This document shows positions 1 to 6,908 of a stretch of DNA of 64,000 nt, in pieces (the first letter of the stretch is position 1; the number at the start of each line of letters is the position of its first letter). This stretch comes from JAMXLO01 sp037201625 (GTDB lineage: Bacteria > Pseudomonadota > Alphaproteobacteria > Acetobacterales > Acetobacteraceae): assembly GCA_037201625.1 (NCBI GenBank), contig JBBCGR010000005.1, positions 62,001 through 126,000 on the forward strand, written 5' to 3'. A program made the translations under genes and the position numbers. The notes beneath the pieces are model-generated. The model ran no database searches. It was given only the letters and a program-made list of their open reading frames with translations, and had not been told where the DNA came from.

Positions 1-781
1 GCTCCAGATGCGCGGTGAGCTTGCCGCGATTGGTGTCGACCGCGAGCCGCGGCAGGTTGGGCACGCCGGGGCTCGCGATGGTCAGCACATCGGCGCCGTG
101 CGCGGCCAGCGTGCGGCCGCAGACCGGGCCGGCGATCACCCGCGTCAGGTCCAGCACGCGCACGCCCGACAGCGGACGCCGGGCGCGCGGCAACGGCAGC
201 GGCGGCGCATCGCCGATCCGCGTCAGCGTCACCACCGGCAGCGTCGGCACCGCCACGCCCTGCGGATGCGCGTCCCATTCGGCGAAGGAGCGCATGGCGG
301 TGACGCAGAGGCCCGCCGCCACCGCTGCGTCCTCGAAGGCGAACGCGGTCCAGGCCTGCAGCGCCGAGGCCACCGCGTCGCGGTCGTAAGCGCAGTTCAG
401 CAGGTCCAGCACGCCGTCGCGGTGGTGCGGGAAATTGGTGTGCAGCCGCACCCAGCGCCCGTCGCCGCACTGGTAGGTGCCGGCGATCCGGTCCCACGGG
501 TCCTCGGGCGCGCTGCCGACGATGCGGATCCAGTGCTCGGAGTGGAACTCGGTGGCGGCGTGGCGCATGTCCACCGCCACCTCCTGGCGCGAGCCGCCGC
601 GCGCCTGCCACACCTGGGATGCGGCGAGCGCGGCGGCGGCGATGCTGACCTGGGCCGCCGTGCCGATCGCGAAGGACGATGGCAGCACCGGATCGCTGCC
701 GGTCAGCCGCACGTCGTCGAGCGCGGCGGCCGGCGCGCCCAGGCCCTGCCACAGCGCCGCAAGGTGTTGCATCGGCTGCAT
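1..781 (-). CDS. CaiB/BaiF family CoA-transferase, 3' end beyond window
   Basis: Class III CoA-transferases move coenzyme A between organic acids. The N-terminus is complete (ATG at 781, with a second in-frame ATG at 772) and about 260 residues are visible before the window edge. The segment GVRVLDLTRVIAGPVCGR near residue 205, followed by a GADVL stretch, is the typical family core that usually sits near the N-terminus. Here it follows an extra ~200-residue region containing DPWDRIAGTYQCGDGRWV, as in long CaiB/BaiF members that have two family repeats. It diverges from xthA with about 95 bp between starts. The substrate cannot be told from sequence; the family assignment is fairly secure. 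Confidence 0.8.
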   Translation of the reverse strand, partial: MQPMQHLAALWQGLGAPAAALDDVRLTGSDPVLPSSFAIGTAAQVSIAAAALAASQVWQARGGSRQEVAVDMRHAATEFHSEHWIRIVGSAPEDPWDRIAGTYQCGDGRWVRLHTNFPHHRDGVLDLLNCAYDRDAVASALQAWTAFAFEDAAVAAGLCVTAMRSFAEWDAHPQGVAVPTLPVVTLTRIGDAPPLPLPRARRPLSGVRVLDLTRVIAGPVCGRTLAAHGADVLTIASPGVPNLPRLAVDTNRGKLTAHLE

Positions 782-875
782 CGGCGGCCCTCCCGTTGTC
801 GCGCCGCATTGTCGCCCGTCTTGGTGTTCTGTCCAGGGATCGCTAGGTTTCGCGGCCCCGACCGGAATCGCCCGC

Positions 876-1679
876 GTGAAGCTTCGCATCGCCACCTGGA
901 ACATCAACTCGTTGCGCCTGCGCCTGCCGCTCCTGAAGGAGCTGATCGCCGCGCTGGACCCCGACGTGATCTGCCTGCAGGAGACCAAGGTGCCGGACGA
1001 TCTGTTCCCGCACGACGGGCCCGCGCAGCTTGGGTTCCCGCATGTGCTGTTCCGCGGCATGAAGGGCTACAACGGCGTCGCCATCCTCTCGCGCCTGCCG
1101 ATCATCCTGCACGACATCGCGCCCGACTGGTGCAGCAAGAGCGACTGCCGCCATATCGGCGTGCTGCTGGACGCGCCGGGCGGGCCGCTGGAACTGCACA
1201 ATTTCTACGTCCCCGCCGGCGGCGACATCCCCGACCGCGAGAAGAACGTGAAGTTCGGCCACAAGCTCGATTTCATCGGCGAGACGCGCGACTGGTTCGC
1301 CGGCCGCAATGCGCTGGCACGCGGCGTCATCGTGGGCGACCTCAACATCGCGCCGCTCGAGCACGACGTGTGGAGCCATAAACAGCTCCTGGACGTGGTG
1401 AGCCACACGCCGCCGGAGACCGCGGGGCTGACCGCCTGGCAGGACACCGGCTTCGTCGACGCGGTGCGGCATTTCGTGCCGGCGGACCAGAAGCTCTACA
1501 CATGGTGGTCGTACCGCAACCGCGACTGGCGCGCCTCGGACCGCGGGCGGCGGCTGGACCATATCTGGGTGACGCCCGACCTGGTGGGCCGGCTCGAGCG
1601 GCAGATCGTGCTGAAGGACGCGCGCGACTGGAAGCAGGGCTCCGACCACGTGCCGGTCTGCGTGGAGCTGACCCTTTAA
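876..1679 (+). CDS. xthA: Exodeoxyribonuclease III
   Basis: Mg-dependent AP endonuclease and 3'-5' exonuclease of base-excision repair, 267 aa, the usual length. The fold runs from the N-terminal IATWNINSLR strand through DVICLQETK (metal-binding Glu), GYNGVAILSR, VIVGDLNIAP (catalytic Asp/Asn) to the C-terminal SDHVPV His motif, so all endonuclease/exonuclease/phosphatase-family catalytic blocks are present. The GTG at 876 is chosen because it places the IATWN strand at residue 5; the open frame continues upstream only as unrelated sequence. It converges with the pyruvate kinase-like gene, with three bases between stop codons. Confidence 0.93.
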   Translation: MKLRIATWNINSLRLRLPLLKELIAALDPDVICLQETKVPDDLFPHDGPAQLGFPHVLFRGMKGYNGVAILSRLPIILHDIAPDWCSKSDCRHIGVLLDAPGGPLELHNFYVPAGGDIPDREKNVKFGHKLDFIGETRDWFAGRNALARGVIVGDLNIAPLEHDVWSHKQLLDVVSHTPPETAGLTAWQDTGFVDAVRHFVPADQKLYTWWSYRNRDWRASDRGRRLDHIWVTPDLVGRLERQIVLKDARDWKQGSDHVPVCVELTL

Positions 1680-1682
1680 CCG

Positions 1683-3191
1683 CTACCAGGCGTGCAGCGC
1701 GCGCAGCCGCGCCGTCTTCTTCGACTGGTGCCCCGTCATCCGCTGCAGCAGCCCATCGAGCGCCGTGATCGCCTCGGCCACGTTGGGCCCCTTGTTCAGC
1801 ATCACGCATTCGGCGCGCGCGGCCATCGCCGCATCGGTCATCTCGCCGCGCGTCGGCAGGCCGGACTTCACCAGTTCCTCCAGCACCTGCGTCGCCCAGA
1901 TCACCGGGACATGCGCGGCCTCGCACAGCCACAGCATCTCCTCCTGCATCTCGGCCAGACGCTCGAACCCGATCGCCACCGCGAGGTCGCCGCGCGCGAT
2001 CATCACGCCGAACGGCTGGCGGCCGGCGGCCCGCACGACGATGTCGGGCAGGTTGGTCACCGCCTGCTCGGTCTCGATCTTGGCGACGATGCCGAGACGC
2101 TGCCAGTCGGGCCGCCGCTTCGCCAGTTCCTGCTGCAGCCGGGTGATGTCGTCGGCACTCTGCACGAAGGAGAAGCCGACCATGTCGGCGTGCCGTGCGA
2201 CGAAGTCGAGATCGGCCAGGTCGTCTGCCGTCAGCGGATCCAGGCGCAGGTCGGCATGCGGAAACACGAGGCCGCGCTCCGGCTTCATCTTGAAGCCCTT
2301 CGGGGCGGCGCGGTCGACCCGCACCAGCACGCGGCCCGGCGCCACCTGCTCCACCGTCCCATGCAGCTTGCCATCGTCCAGCGCGACCTCGCCGCCGGGC
2401 ACGAGGCTGTCGAGCGCCGCGGCGGGATGGCACACCGCCTCGATCATCGCGTCGGTGCCGAAGCAGCCGGCATCGCGCACCAAGCGGAACCGGTCGCCCG
2501 TCGCCAGCCGCTGCCCGGACTCGCGGCGCACCTCGCCGATGCGGAACTTGGGGCCGGCGATGTCCATCAGGACGGGAATCCGCCGGCCTACGGCAACCGC
2601 GGCCTGTCGCGTGTGGGTGATCATCGCCCCCCACTCCGCCGCGCTGTCGTGAGCGCAGTTGATGCGGACCAGGTCGGCGCCGCGCTGCGCCAGCCCGAGC
2701 ACATAGCCGGGATCCTCCGCGGCCTCGCCCGACAGGGTCACCAGGATGCGCCCGCGATGCCGGGTGGTGGTGCCGAGCAGACGCTCGGTGTTCGCGCGCA
2801 GCAGCGCCTCGCCGTGGAAAAAGCTGTCGTCGGTGGGCGGCCAGCCGGCCCCAGGCTTGCTGGTCCCGGGCTTGGCGGCCCCGGGCTTGCCGGCCTCGGG
2901 CCCGCCACGCAGCGAGGCCTCGAGCATCCCCGTCACGGCGTCGAGGGTCACCAGGACGCGGCTCTCGAGCCGGCCCAGCGAGGACAGTCCGTGCCGCATC
3001 AGGTCGCGCTGCAGGCCACGCAGGTCGTGGTGGCGGAATGCCAGGTAGTGCGCGAGGTTGGCGGCGCTGGGGCCGAACGCCGGTCCCTCGATGTCGTCGC
3101 GCCATCCCCCGATCCGCGTCTCGGCCTCGGCGGCGATGGCGTGACGCAGGTCGCGCAGGGCCTCGAGCACCTGCGCGCTGGTCTGGGGCAT
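1683..3191 (-). CDS. Atypical pyruvate kinase-like protein with N-terminal extension
   Basis: 502 aa. Residues ~140-490 follow the pyruvate kinase barrel: VRINCAHD (equivalent of RLNFSHG), LMDIAGPKFRIG (LDTKGPEIR block), a B-domain-like insert, VAKIETEQAVTNLPDI (catalytic Lys and metal Glu), MIARGDLAVAIG (metal Asp), IWATQVLEELVKSGLPTRGEMTDAA and VMLNKGPN. The usual C-terminal allosteric domain is absent. In its place there is a ~110-residue N-terminal domain unlike classical enzymes, joined by a low-complexity linker of KPG-type repeats near residues 98-115. Conserved catalytic residues suggest phosphoenolpyruvate/pyruvate phosphotransfer, but the product may differ. ATG at 3191 has a GGAG seven bases upstream. 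A small unknown gene lies 35 bp upstream in the same direction. Confidence 0.82.
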   Translation of the reverse strand: MPQTSAQVLEALRDLRHAIAAEAETRIGGWRDDIEGPAFGPSAANLAHYLAFRHHDLRGLQRDLMRHGLSSLGRLESRVLVTLDAVTGMLEASLRGGPEAGKPGAAKPGTSKPGAGWPPTDDSFFHGEALLRANTERLLGTTTRHRGRILVTLSGEAAEDPGYVLGLAQRGADLVRINCAHDSAAEWGAMITHTRQAAVAVGRRIPVLMDIAGPKFRIGEVRRESGQRLATGDRFRLVRDAGCFGTDAMIEAVCHPAAALDSLVPGGEVALDDGKLHGTVEQVAPGRVLVRVDRAAPKGFKMKPERGLVFPHADLRLDPLTADDLADLDFVARHADMVGFSFVQSADDITRLQQELAKRRPDWQRLGIVAKIETEQAVTNLPDIVVRAAGRQPFGVMIARGDLAVAIGFERLAEMQEEMLWLCEAAHVPVIWATQVLEELVKSGLPTRGEMTDAAMAARAECVMLNKGPNVAEAITALDGLLQRMTGHQSKKTARLRALHAW

Positions 3192-3226
3192 CGGTGTCTC
3201 CGAGGTCAGCGGGGGGAAGGCGGCGG

Positions 3227-3451
3227 CTACAGCGAGTCGCCCAGCGGCCGCCAGTCGAGCAGGTCGTCAGAGGCATCGGCGTCGCGGCGGTCCCATGCGG
3301 GAAGGCCGGACTGATGGCGAGCGATGGCTTGGACCGCGACTTCCAGCGACGGCCACTGACCGGCCCGGCGTCCGGCATATTGCAGGATCCAGCGGCCCTT
3401 GCTGCGCGTCAGGCGAAGGGTGCCTTCCGCGCTGGAGTATTCGTACGCCAT
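3227..3451 (-). CDS. Small hypothetical protein upstream of pyruvate kinase-like gene
   Basis: 74 aa, not recognised. It begins MAYEYSSAEGTLRLTRSKGR and contains a compact beta-rich stretch followed by an acidic tail, with no signal peptide or membrane segment. It ends 35 bp before the pyruvate kinase-like start on the same strand, which suggests co-transcription. The amino acid composition is ordinary rather than the Arg/Ala/Pro-rich pattern of shadow frames, which supports it as a real gene. No function can be offered. Confidence 0.55.
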   Translation of the reverse strand: MAYEYSSAEGTLRLTRSKGRWILQYAGRRAGQWPSLEVAVQAIARHQSGLPAWDRRDADASDDLLDWRPLGDSL

Positions 3452-3659
3452 GCGCGCCTGCCTTTGCCCGCCGATTGCCCCAGCGCCGTTAAAGATGCCG
3501 ATGAGTCGGCTCGATGTCTAGGTCACGCCGAGGTGTTAGCCGTGCATTTCCCCAAGGACAGTGCCGCGGCGGCGGAATGCTGTCATTGACCCACGTCAAC
3601 TGTCCGGCGCGCCGGGGCGATTGCGGGCCGGGCAGCCGACCGGTACAATCTGGGAACTC

Positions 3660-3733
3660 GCGGGTGTAGCTCAATGGTAGAGTCCCAGCCTTCCAAGCTG
3701 GCTGTGCGGGTTCGATTCCCGTCACCCGCTCCA
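3660..3733 (+). tRNA. tRNA-Gly (anticodon TCC)
   Basis: 74 nt with an encoded 3' CCA. The acceptor stem GCGGGTG pairs with CACCCGC at 3723-3729. The D-loop is TAGCTCAATGGTAGA, the anticodon loop CTTCCAA sits on a CCAGC/GCTGG stem, and the T-loop TTCGATTC is canonical. Reads glycine GGA codons. Confidence 0.97.
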
Positions 3734-3846
3734 CCCGCCTCCGCCCAGCGCCGCCGCTGACCCCCGCGCCACTTTTCCGCGAGGCGGGCCGCGCAAGGCG
3801 CCGGCCTGCGTTCCGGCCAAAGGAAGTCAACTCTTTGGAGGAACCG

Positions 3847-4110
3847 ATGAAGCATCTGCTGCTTCTGCTGCCGCTCGTGGCGGTTGGCTGTGCCGACGAA
3901 TACGGTCGGGGATATGCGGCCGGCTATGCCGAGCCGCCGGCCTATCCGTCCTATGCCGCGGGCTACGGCAACGATGCCGGGTATGTCACGCGTCCGCCCG
4001 TGGCGCGCCCCTATGCCGGTGGCGAGAACTGCGGCACGCCGGAATCACCCAAGGCCTGCCCGCCGCTGCCGCGTCATCCGCTGCCGTACTATCCGGGCGA
4101 CCGTCCCTGA
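3847..4110 (+). CDS. Small putative lipoprotein, Tyr/Gly/Pro-rich
   Basis: 87 aa. The N-terminus MKHLLLLLPLVAVGC is a short hydrophobic signal ending in an atypical lipobox (AVGC), so lipidation at Cys15 is probable. The mature part has repeated GYAAGYAE/SYAAGYGNDAGY motifs and then a Pro-rich tail with two more cysteines (NCGTPE, KACPP). ATG at 3847 is preceded by GGAGGA at 3837-3842; an in-frame ATG four codons upstream lacks spacing for a ribosome site. A hairpin terminator follows at 4291. Function unknown; likely a periplasmic or outer-membrane-attached protein. Confidence 0.7.
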   Translation: MKHLLLLLPLVAVGCADEYGRGYAAGYAEPPAYPSYAAGYGNDAGYVTRPPVARPYAGGENCGTPESPKACPPLPRHPLPYYPGDRP

Positions 4111-4290
4111 TCTGAGACCGGTCCCTGATCGGAGGCCGGCTTTTGACCTGCCGGCATCCCTGACCTCACCCGCGGCCACGCCGCTCCCGCGCCCTGCGTC
4201 GCGCGGGACGGCCCGGTCGTGGGACGGGCCGGTCGCGGGGAGGGGGCGTGGCGGCGCGTCCTAGACTTTCGCCATCGCACGGACTACATG

Positions 4291-4314
4291 AGCCGCCTTC
4301 CGGGGCGGCTTTTG
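4291..4314 (+). terminator. Rho-independent terminator upstream of tRNA-Trp
   Basis: AGCCGCC at 4291-4297 pairs with GGCGGCT at 4304-4310 and is followed by a short T run. It would end transcripts from the lipoprotein gene before tRNA-Trp. The rest of the gap 4111-4376 holds no recognisable gene. Confidence 0.7.
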
Positions 4315-4376
4315 CGCGACTGCGACGCGCCTTTGCGTCCGGGACGGCAAGGCCAGCGCCTTGAGACGGTCGCGCT

Positions 4377-4453
4377 AGGGGTGTAGCTCAATTGGCTAGA
4401 GCGCCGGTCTCCAAAACCGGAGGCTGGGGGTTCGAGACCCTCCACCCCTGCCA
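4377..4453 (+). tRNA. tRNA-Trp (anticodon CCA)
   Basis: 77 nt including encoded CCA at 4451-4453. The acceptor stem AGGGGTG pairs with CACCCCT. The anticodon loop CTCCAAA lies on a CCGGT/ACCGG stem and the T-arm is canonical. tRNA-Trp immediately before secE-nusG is a common alphaproteobacterial arrangement, so it is probably on the same transcript. Confidence 0.97.
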
Positions 4454-4492
4454 GCGGCGCCCAGGCGCGCTATAGTCCCCCGCAACCAGGGT

Positions 4493-4702
4493 ATGGAGAG
4501 CAGCTTCGTGGCGGTCGATCCGGCGAGATTCGTGCGTGAGGTGCGGGCCGAAATGGCACGCGTGACCTGGCCGTCGCGCAAGGAAACGATGGTGACGACG
4601 GGCCTCGTGTTCCTCATGGTGGCGCTGTCGGCCATGTTCTTCTTCCTGGTGGATCAGTTCATCGGCATCGGCATCCGTGTCCTGTTCGGCATGCATGTCT
4701 GA
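4493..4702 (+). CDS. secE: Preprotein translocase subunit SecE
   Basis: 69 aa, the short one-transmembrane form of SecE found in alphaproteobacteria. The amphipathic signature REVRAEMARVTWPSRKET precedes a single membrane segment (residues ~38-60). SecE clamps SecY in the inner-membrane Sec channel. It lies between tRNA-Trp (39 bp) and nusG (16 bp), the standard secE-nusG unit. Confidence 0.95.
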   Translation: MESSFVAVDPARFVREVRAEMARVTWPSRKETMVTTGLVFLMVALSAMFFFLVDQFIGIGIRVLFGMHV

Positions 4703-4718
4703 GGAGTGTCTCTAGATT

Positions 4719-5249
4719 ATGGCCAAGCGCTGGTACGTGGTGCACGTCTACTCGGGCTTCGAAAAGAAGATCGCCCAGCAGATCAAGGAGCAGGCCGCGC
4801 AGAAGGGCCTGGCCGACCAGGTCGATGAGGTGCTGGTGCCGTCCGAGCAGGTGGTCGAGGTGCGCCGCGGGCAGAAGGTGAACGCCGAGCACAAGTTCTT
4901 TCCCGGCTATGTGCTGGTGAAGATGGAACTGACCGACGACGCCTGGCACCTGGTGAAGAACACGCCGAAGGTGACCGGCTTCCTCGGCAGCAAGACCAAG
5001 CCCAGCCCGATCAGCGACGCCGAAGCCGACCGCATCATGAAGCAGACGCAGGAAGGTGTGGAACGTCCGCGCCCGGCGGTGCTGTTCGAGGTGGGCGAGC
5101 AGGTGCGCGTGGCCGATGGCCCGTTCACCAGCTTCAACGGCACGGTCGAGGAAGTGGACGAGGAGAAGGGCCGGGTGAAGGTCAGTGTGTCGATCTTCGG
5201 CCGCTCCACCCCCGTCGAATTGGAATACGGCCAGGTCGAGAAGGTGTAG
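4719..5249 (+). CDS. nusG: Transcription termination/antitermination protein NusG
   Basis: 176 aa, full length. The N-terminal NGN domain (KRWYVVHVYSGFEKKIA, PGYVLVKMEL) binds RNA polymerase. The C-terminal KOW domain (FEVGEQVRVADGPFTSFNGTVEEVD) contacts Rho or ribosomal S10. GAGGAG at 4702-4707 is the likely ribosome site. In most relatives nusG is followed at once by rplK-rplA-rplJ-rplL-rpoB; here the next gene is an opposing TetR regulator and no rplK is present. Confidence 0.97.
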   Translation: MAKRWYVVHVYSGFEKKIAQQIKEQAAQKGLADQVDEVLVPSEQVVEVRRGQKVNAEHKFFPGYVLVKMELTDDAWHLVKNTPKVTGFLGSKTKPSPISDAEADRIMKQTQEGVERPRPAVLFEVGEQVRVADGPFTSFNGTVEEVDEEKGRVKVSVSIFGRSTPVELEYGQVEKV

Positions 5250-5309
5250 CGCGGCCGCACCTGGCCCATTGGCGCTCACTTCGGGGCCTGGATCGCTGGC
5301 CCCCTCCTC

Positions 5310-5332
5310 ATGACCGGCCATGCGCCGGTCAT
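5310..5332. repeat. Perfect 9-bp inverted repeat downstream of nusG
   Basis: ATGACCGGC (5310-5318) and GCCGGTCAT (5324-5332) flank a 5-nt loop. There is no T run, so it is not a classical terminator, although it could stabilise or end the nusG transcript. The same arm sequence recurs in a hairpin at 53309-53330, which suggests a dispersed palindrome. Confidence 0.6.
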
Positions 5333-5399
5333 AAGCGTCCTTCGCCTGCGCGCCGCACCGCTGCGTGGATGGCTGGGCCCCCGCCCCGGCGCCACGGCG

Positions 5400-6038
5400 C
5401 TACAGGCCTTTCTCCACCATATCGAGCAGCCGCTGCTCCAGGGCGCGCATCTGCGCCCGCGGCATCCGGCGCGCCGTGCGCTCGTGCACCAGCATGGCCA
5501 GGCCATGTACCGCTGACCACGCCAGGTATTCCGCCGCGGGCCGCCGCTCGGCCGGCAGCACGCCCGCCTCGACCATCCGGTCCAGCGCCGCGCTCAGCAA
5601 CTGGAACGGATTGAGGCCGCTTCGCCCCGCCATCGCCGGGCTGTCCGACGTCTCGGGCTCGCCGGGCACGGCGAAGGCGGTGCGGAACAGTCCGGGCTCG
5701 GTCCGCGCGAAGCGCAGATAGGCGGTGCCGATCGCGCGCAACCCGGTGCGCGCGGCCTCACCAGGCGATGCAATGGTCCGCCGGCGCGCCAGTTCCCGCT
5801 CCATCGCCATCGCCAGTTCCGCCAGCGCCGCCGCGCGCACCGCCTGCAGCAGCGCGTCGCGGCTGGCGAAGTGGCGGTACGCCGCGTTGGGCACCACGCC
5901 GGCGCGCCGCGTCGCCTCGCGCAGCACCACCGCGTCCGGCCCGCCGTCGCGCGCCAGTGCGATGCCGGCGTCGAGCAGCGCGCGGCGCAGGTCGCCGTGA
6001 TGATAGCCGCTGCGCGGCCGTTCGCCCGTCGGATTCAT
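5400..6038 (-). CDS. TetR/AcrR family transcriptional regulator
   Basis: 212 aa from ATG 6038 (a GTG eight codons upstream at 6062 is possible). The N-terminal helix-turn-helix lies at residues ~15-60 (HHGDLRRALLDAG, VLREATRRAGVVPNAAYRHFASRDALLQAV). The C-terminal ligand domain resembles TetR_C WHG-type domains (FRTAFAVPGEPETS, AYLAWSAVHGLAMLV). It is divergent from the VOC/MoaD/propeller operon and may repress it: a promoter with a TGTATACA palindrome lies in the shared gap. Ligand unknown. Confidence 0.88.
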   Translation of the reverse strand: MNPTGERPRSGYHHGDLRRALLDAGIALARDGGPDAVVLREATRRAGVVPNAAYRHFASRDALLQAVRAAALAELAMAMERELARRRTIASPGEAARTGLRAIGTAYLRFARTEPGLFRTAFAVPGEPETSDSPAMAGRSGLNPFQLLSAALDRMVEAGVLPAERRPAAEYLAWSAVHGLAMLVHERTARRMPRAQMRALEQRLLDMVEKGL

Positions 6039-6125
6039 TCCGCCGCACTCATCGCGCCGCACTCATCCCAACCTTACTCATCCGAACTCATCCGACCGTA
6101 TTCATGTGGACAGCATCCACCACCT

Positions 6126-6154
6126 TTGCTAGCGTCGTGTGGACGGTGTATACA
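6126..6154 (+). promoter_or_regulatory. Sigma70-type promoter with palindromic -10 upstream of VOC operon
   Basis: TTGCTA (6126-6131), a 17-bp spacer and TATACA (6149-6154) match a housekeeping promoter well. The -10 lies inside the perfect palindrome TGTATACA (6147-6154), a plausible site for the divergent TetR protein. Between the two genes there are also several direct repeats of ACTCATC (6048-6095). Confidence 0.5.
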
Positions 6155-6218
6155 TTGCGTCGCTGATCCGCAACAATACCGTCAAGCGGGCATGACAACG
6201 GCGGCGGAGGAGCAAAGA

Positions 6219-6635
6219 ATGCAAGTCCAGACCTACCTGTTTTTCGACGGCCGCTGCGAAGAGGCGATCGAGTTCTACCGCAAGACCCTGGGCGCCGAGG
6301 TCGGCATGCTGATGCGCTACAAGGACAGTCCGGAGCCGGCGCCCGAGGGCATGATGCCGCCTGGCACCGAGAACAAGGTGATGCACGCCGCCTTGCAGAT
6401 CGGCAGCACGACCATCATGGCCTCGGACGGTCATTGCAGTGGTGCGCCGAGCTTCCAGGGCTTCTCCCTGTCCATCGAGGCCGCCAACGATGCCGACGCG
6501 AAGCGGCTGTTCGACGCGCTGGCCGATGGCGGCGAGGTGCGGATGCCACTGACCAAGACGTTCTTCGCCTCCAGCTTCGGCATGCTGGCCGACAGGTTCG
6601 GCGTGGGCTGGATGGTGATCGTTTCTCCGATGTAA
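6219..6635 (+). CDS. VOC family protein, PhnB/YjdN-like
   Basis: 138 aa. The vicinal-oxygen-chelate fold is shown by MQVQTYLFFDGRCEEAIEFY, KVMHAALQIGSTTIMASD and FGMLADRFGVGWMV, typical of the PhnB / 3-demethylubiquinone methyltransferase-like group. The classic metal ligands are not obvious, as in many PhnB-like proteins whose activity is unknown. ATG 6219 is preceded by GGAGGAGC; an in-frame ATG at 6192 has no ribosome site. The next gene starts three bases after the stop, so it is first in a three-gene operon. Confidence 0.85.
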   Translation: MQVQTYLFFDGRCEEAIEFYRKTLGAEVGMLMRYKDSPEPAPEGMMPPGTENKVMHAALQIGSTTIMASDGHCSGAPSFQGFSLSIEAANDADAKRLFDALADGGEVRMPLTKTFFASSFGMLADRFGVGWMVIVSPM

Positions 6636-6638
6636 TCT

Positions 6639-6908
6639 ATGCCGCGCGTCGCGTTCACGGCGAACCTGGAGCGTCACCTCAGTTGCCCGGTGCGCAGCGT
6701 GCCGGGCGACACGGTGCGCGCCGTGCTCGACGCGGTGTTCGCCGGGCAGCCGCGGCTGCGGTCCTATGTCCTCGATGACCAGGACCGCGTACGGCGGCAT
6801 GTCGCGATCTACGTCAACGGCGACCGCATCACCGATCGCGACGGGCTGAGCGATCGGGTCACCGACGCCGACGACGTGTTCGTGTTCCAGGCATTGTCGG
6901 GAGGATGA
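6639..6908 (+). CDS. MoaD/ThiS-like ubiquitin-fold protein
   Basis: 89 aa ending in LSGG. It has the beta-grasp pattern of MoaD/ThiS (VRSVPGDTVRAVLDAVFA, HVAIYVNGDRI, DDVFVFQAL) and the C-terminal Gly-Gly that an E1-like enzyme adenylates for sulfur transfer. No MoeB/ThiF-like partner or molybdopterin gene is in the window. It overlaps the downstream beta-propeller gene by four bases (ATGA), which indicates translational coupling. The role of this pair is not established; sulfur carriage or protein tagging are guesses from the fold. Confidence 0.82.
   Translation: MPRVAFTANLERHLSCPVRSVPGDTVRAVLDAVFAGQPRLRSYVLDDQDRVRRHVAIYVNGDRITDRDGLSDRVTDADDVFVFQALSGG

Noticed and set aside
8..1381. 457-codon plus-strand open frame at the left edge
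   Set aside because: It is antisense to the CoA-transferase and out of frame with xthA; composition is that of a GC-rich shadow.
1342..3378. 678-codon minus-strand open frame
   Set aside because: It is a shadow of the pyruvate kinase-like gene in another frame, with Arg/Ala/Pro-rich composition and no family motifs.
5310..5332. nusG terminator
   Set aside because: The stem is perfect but no T run follows, and the same arms occur elsewhere, so it is listed as a repeat instead.
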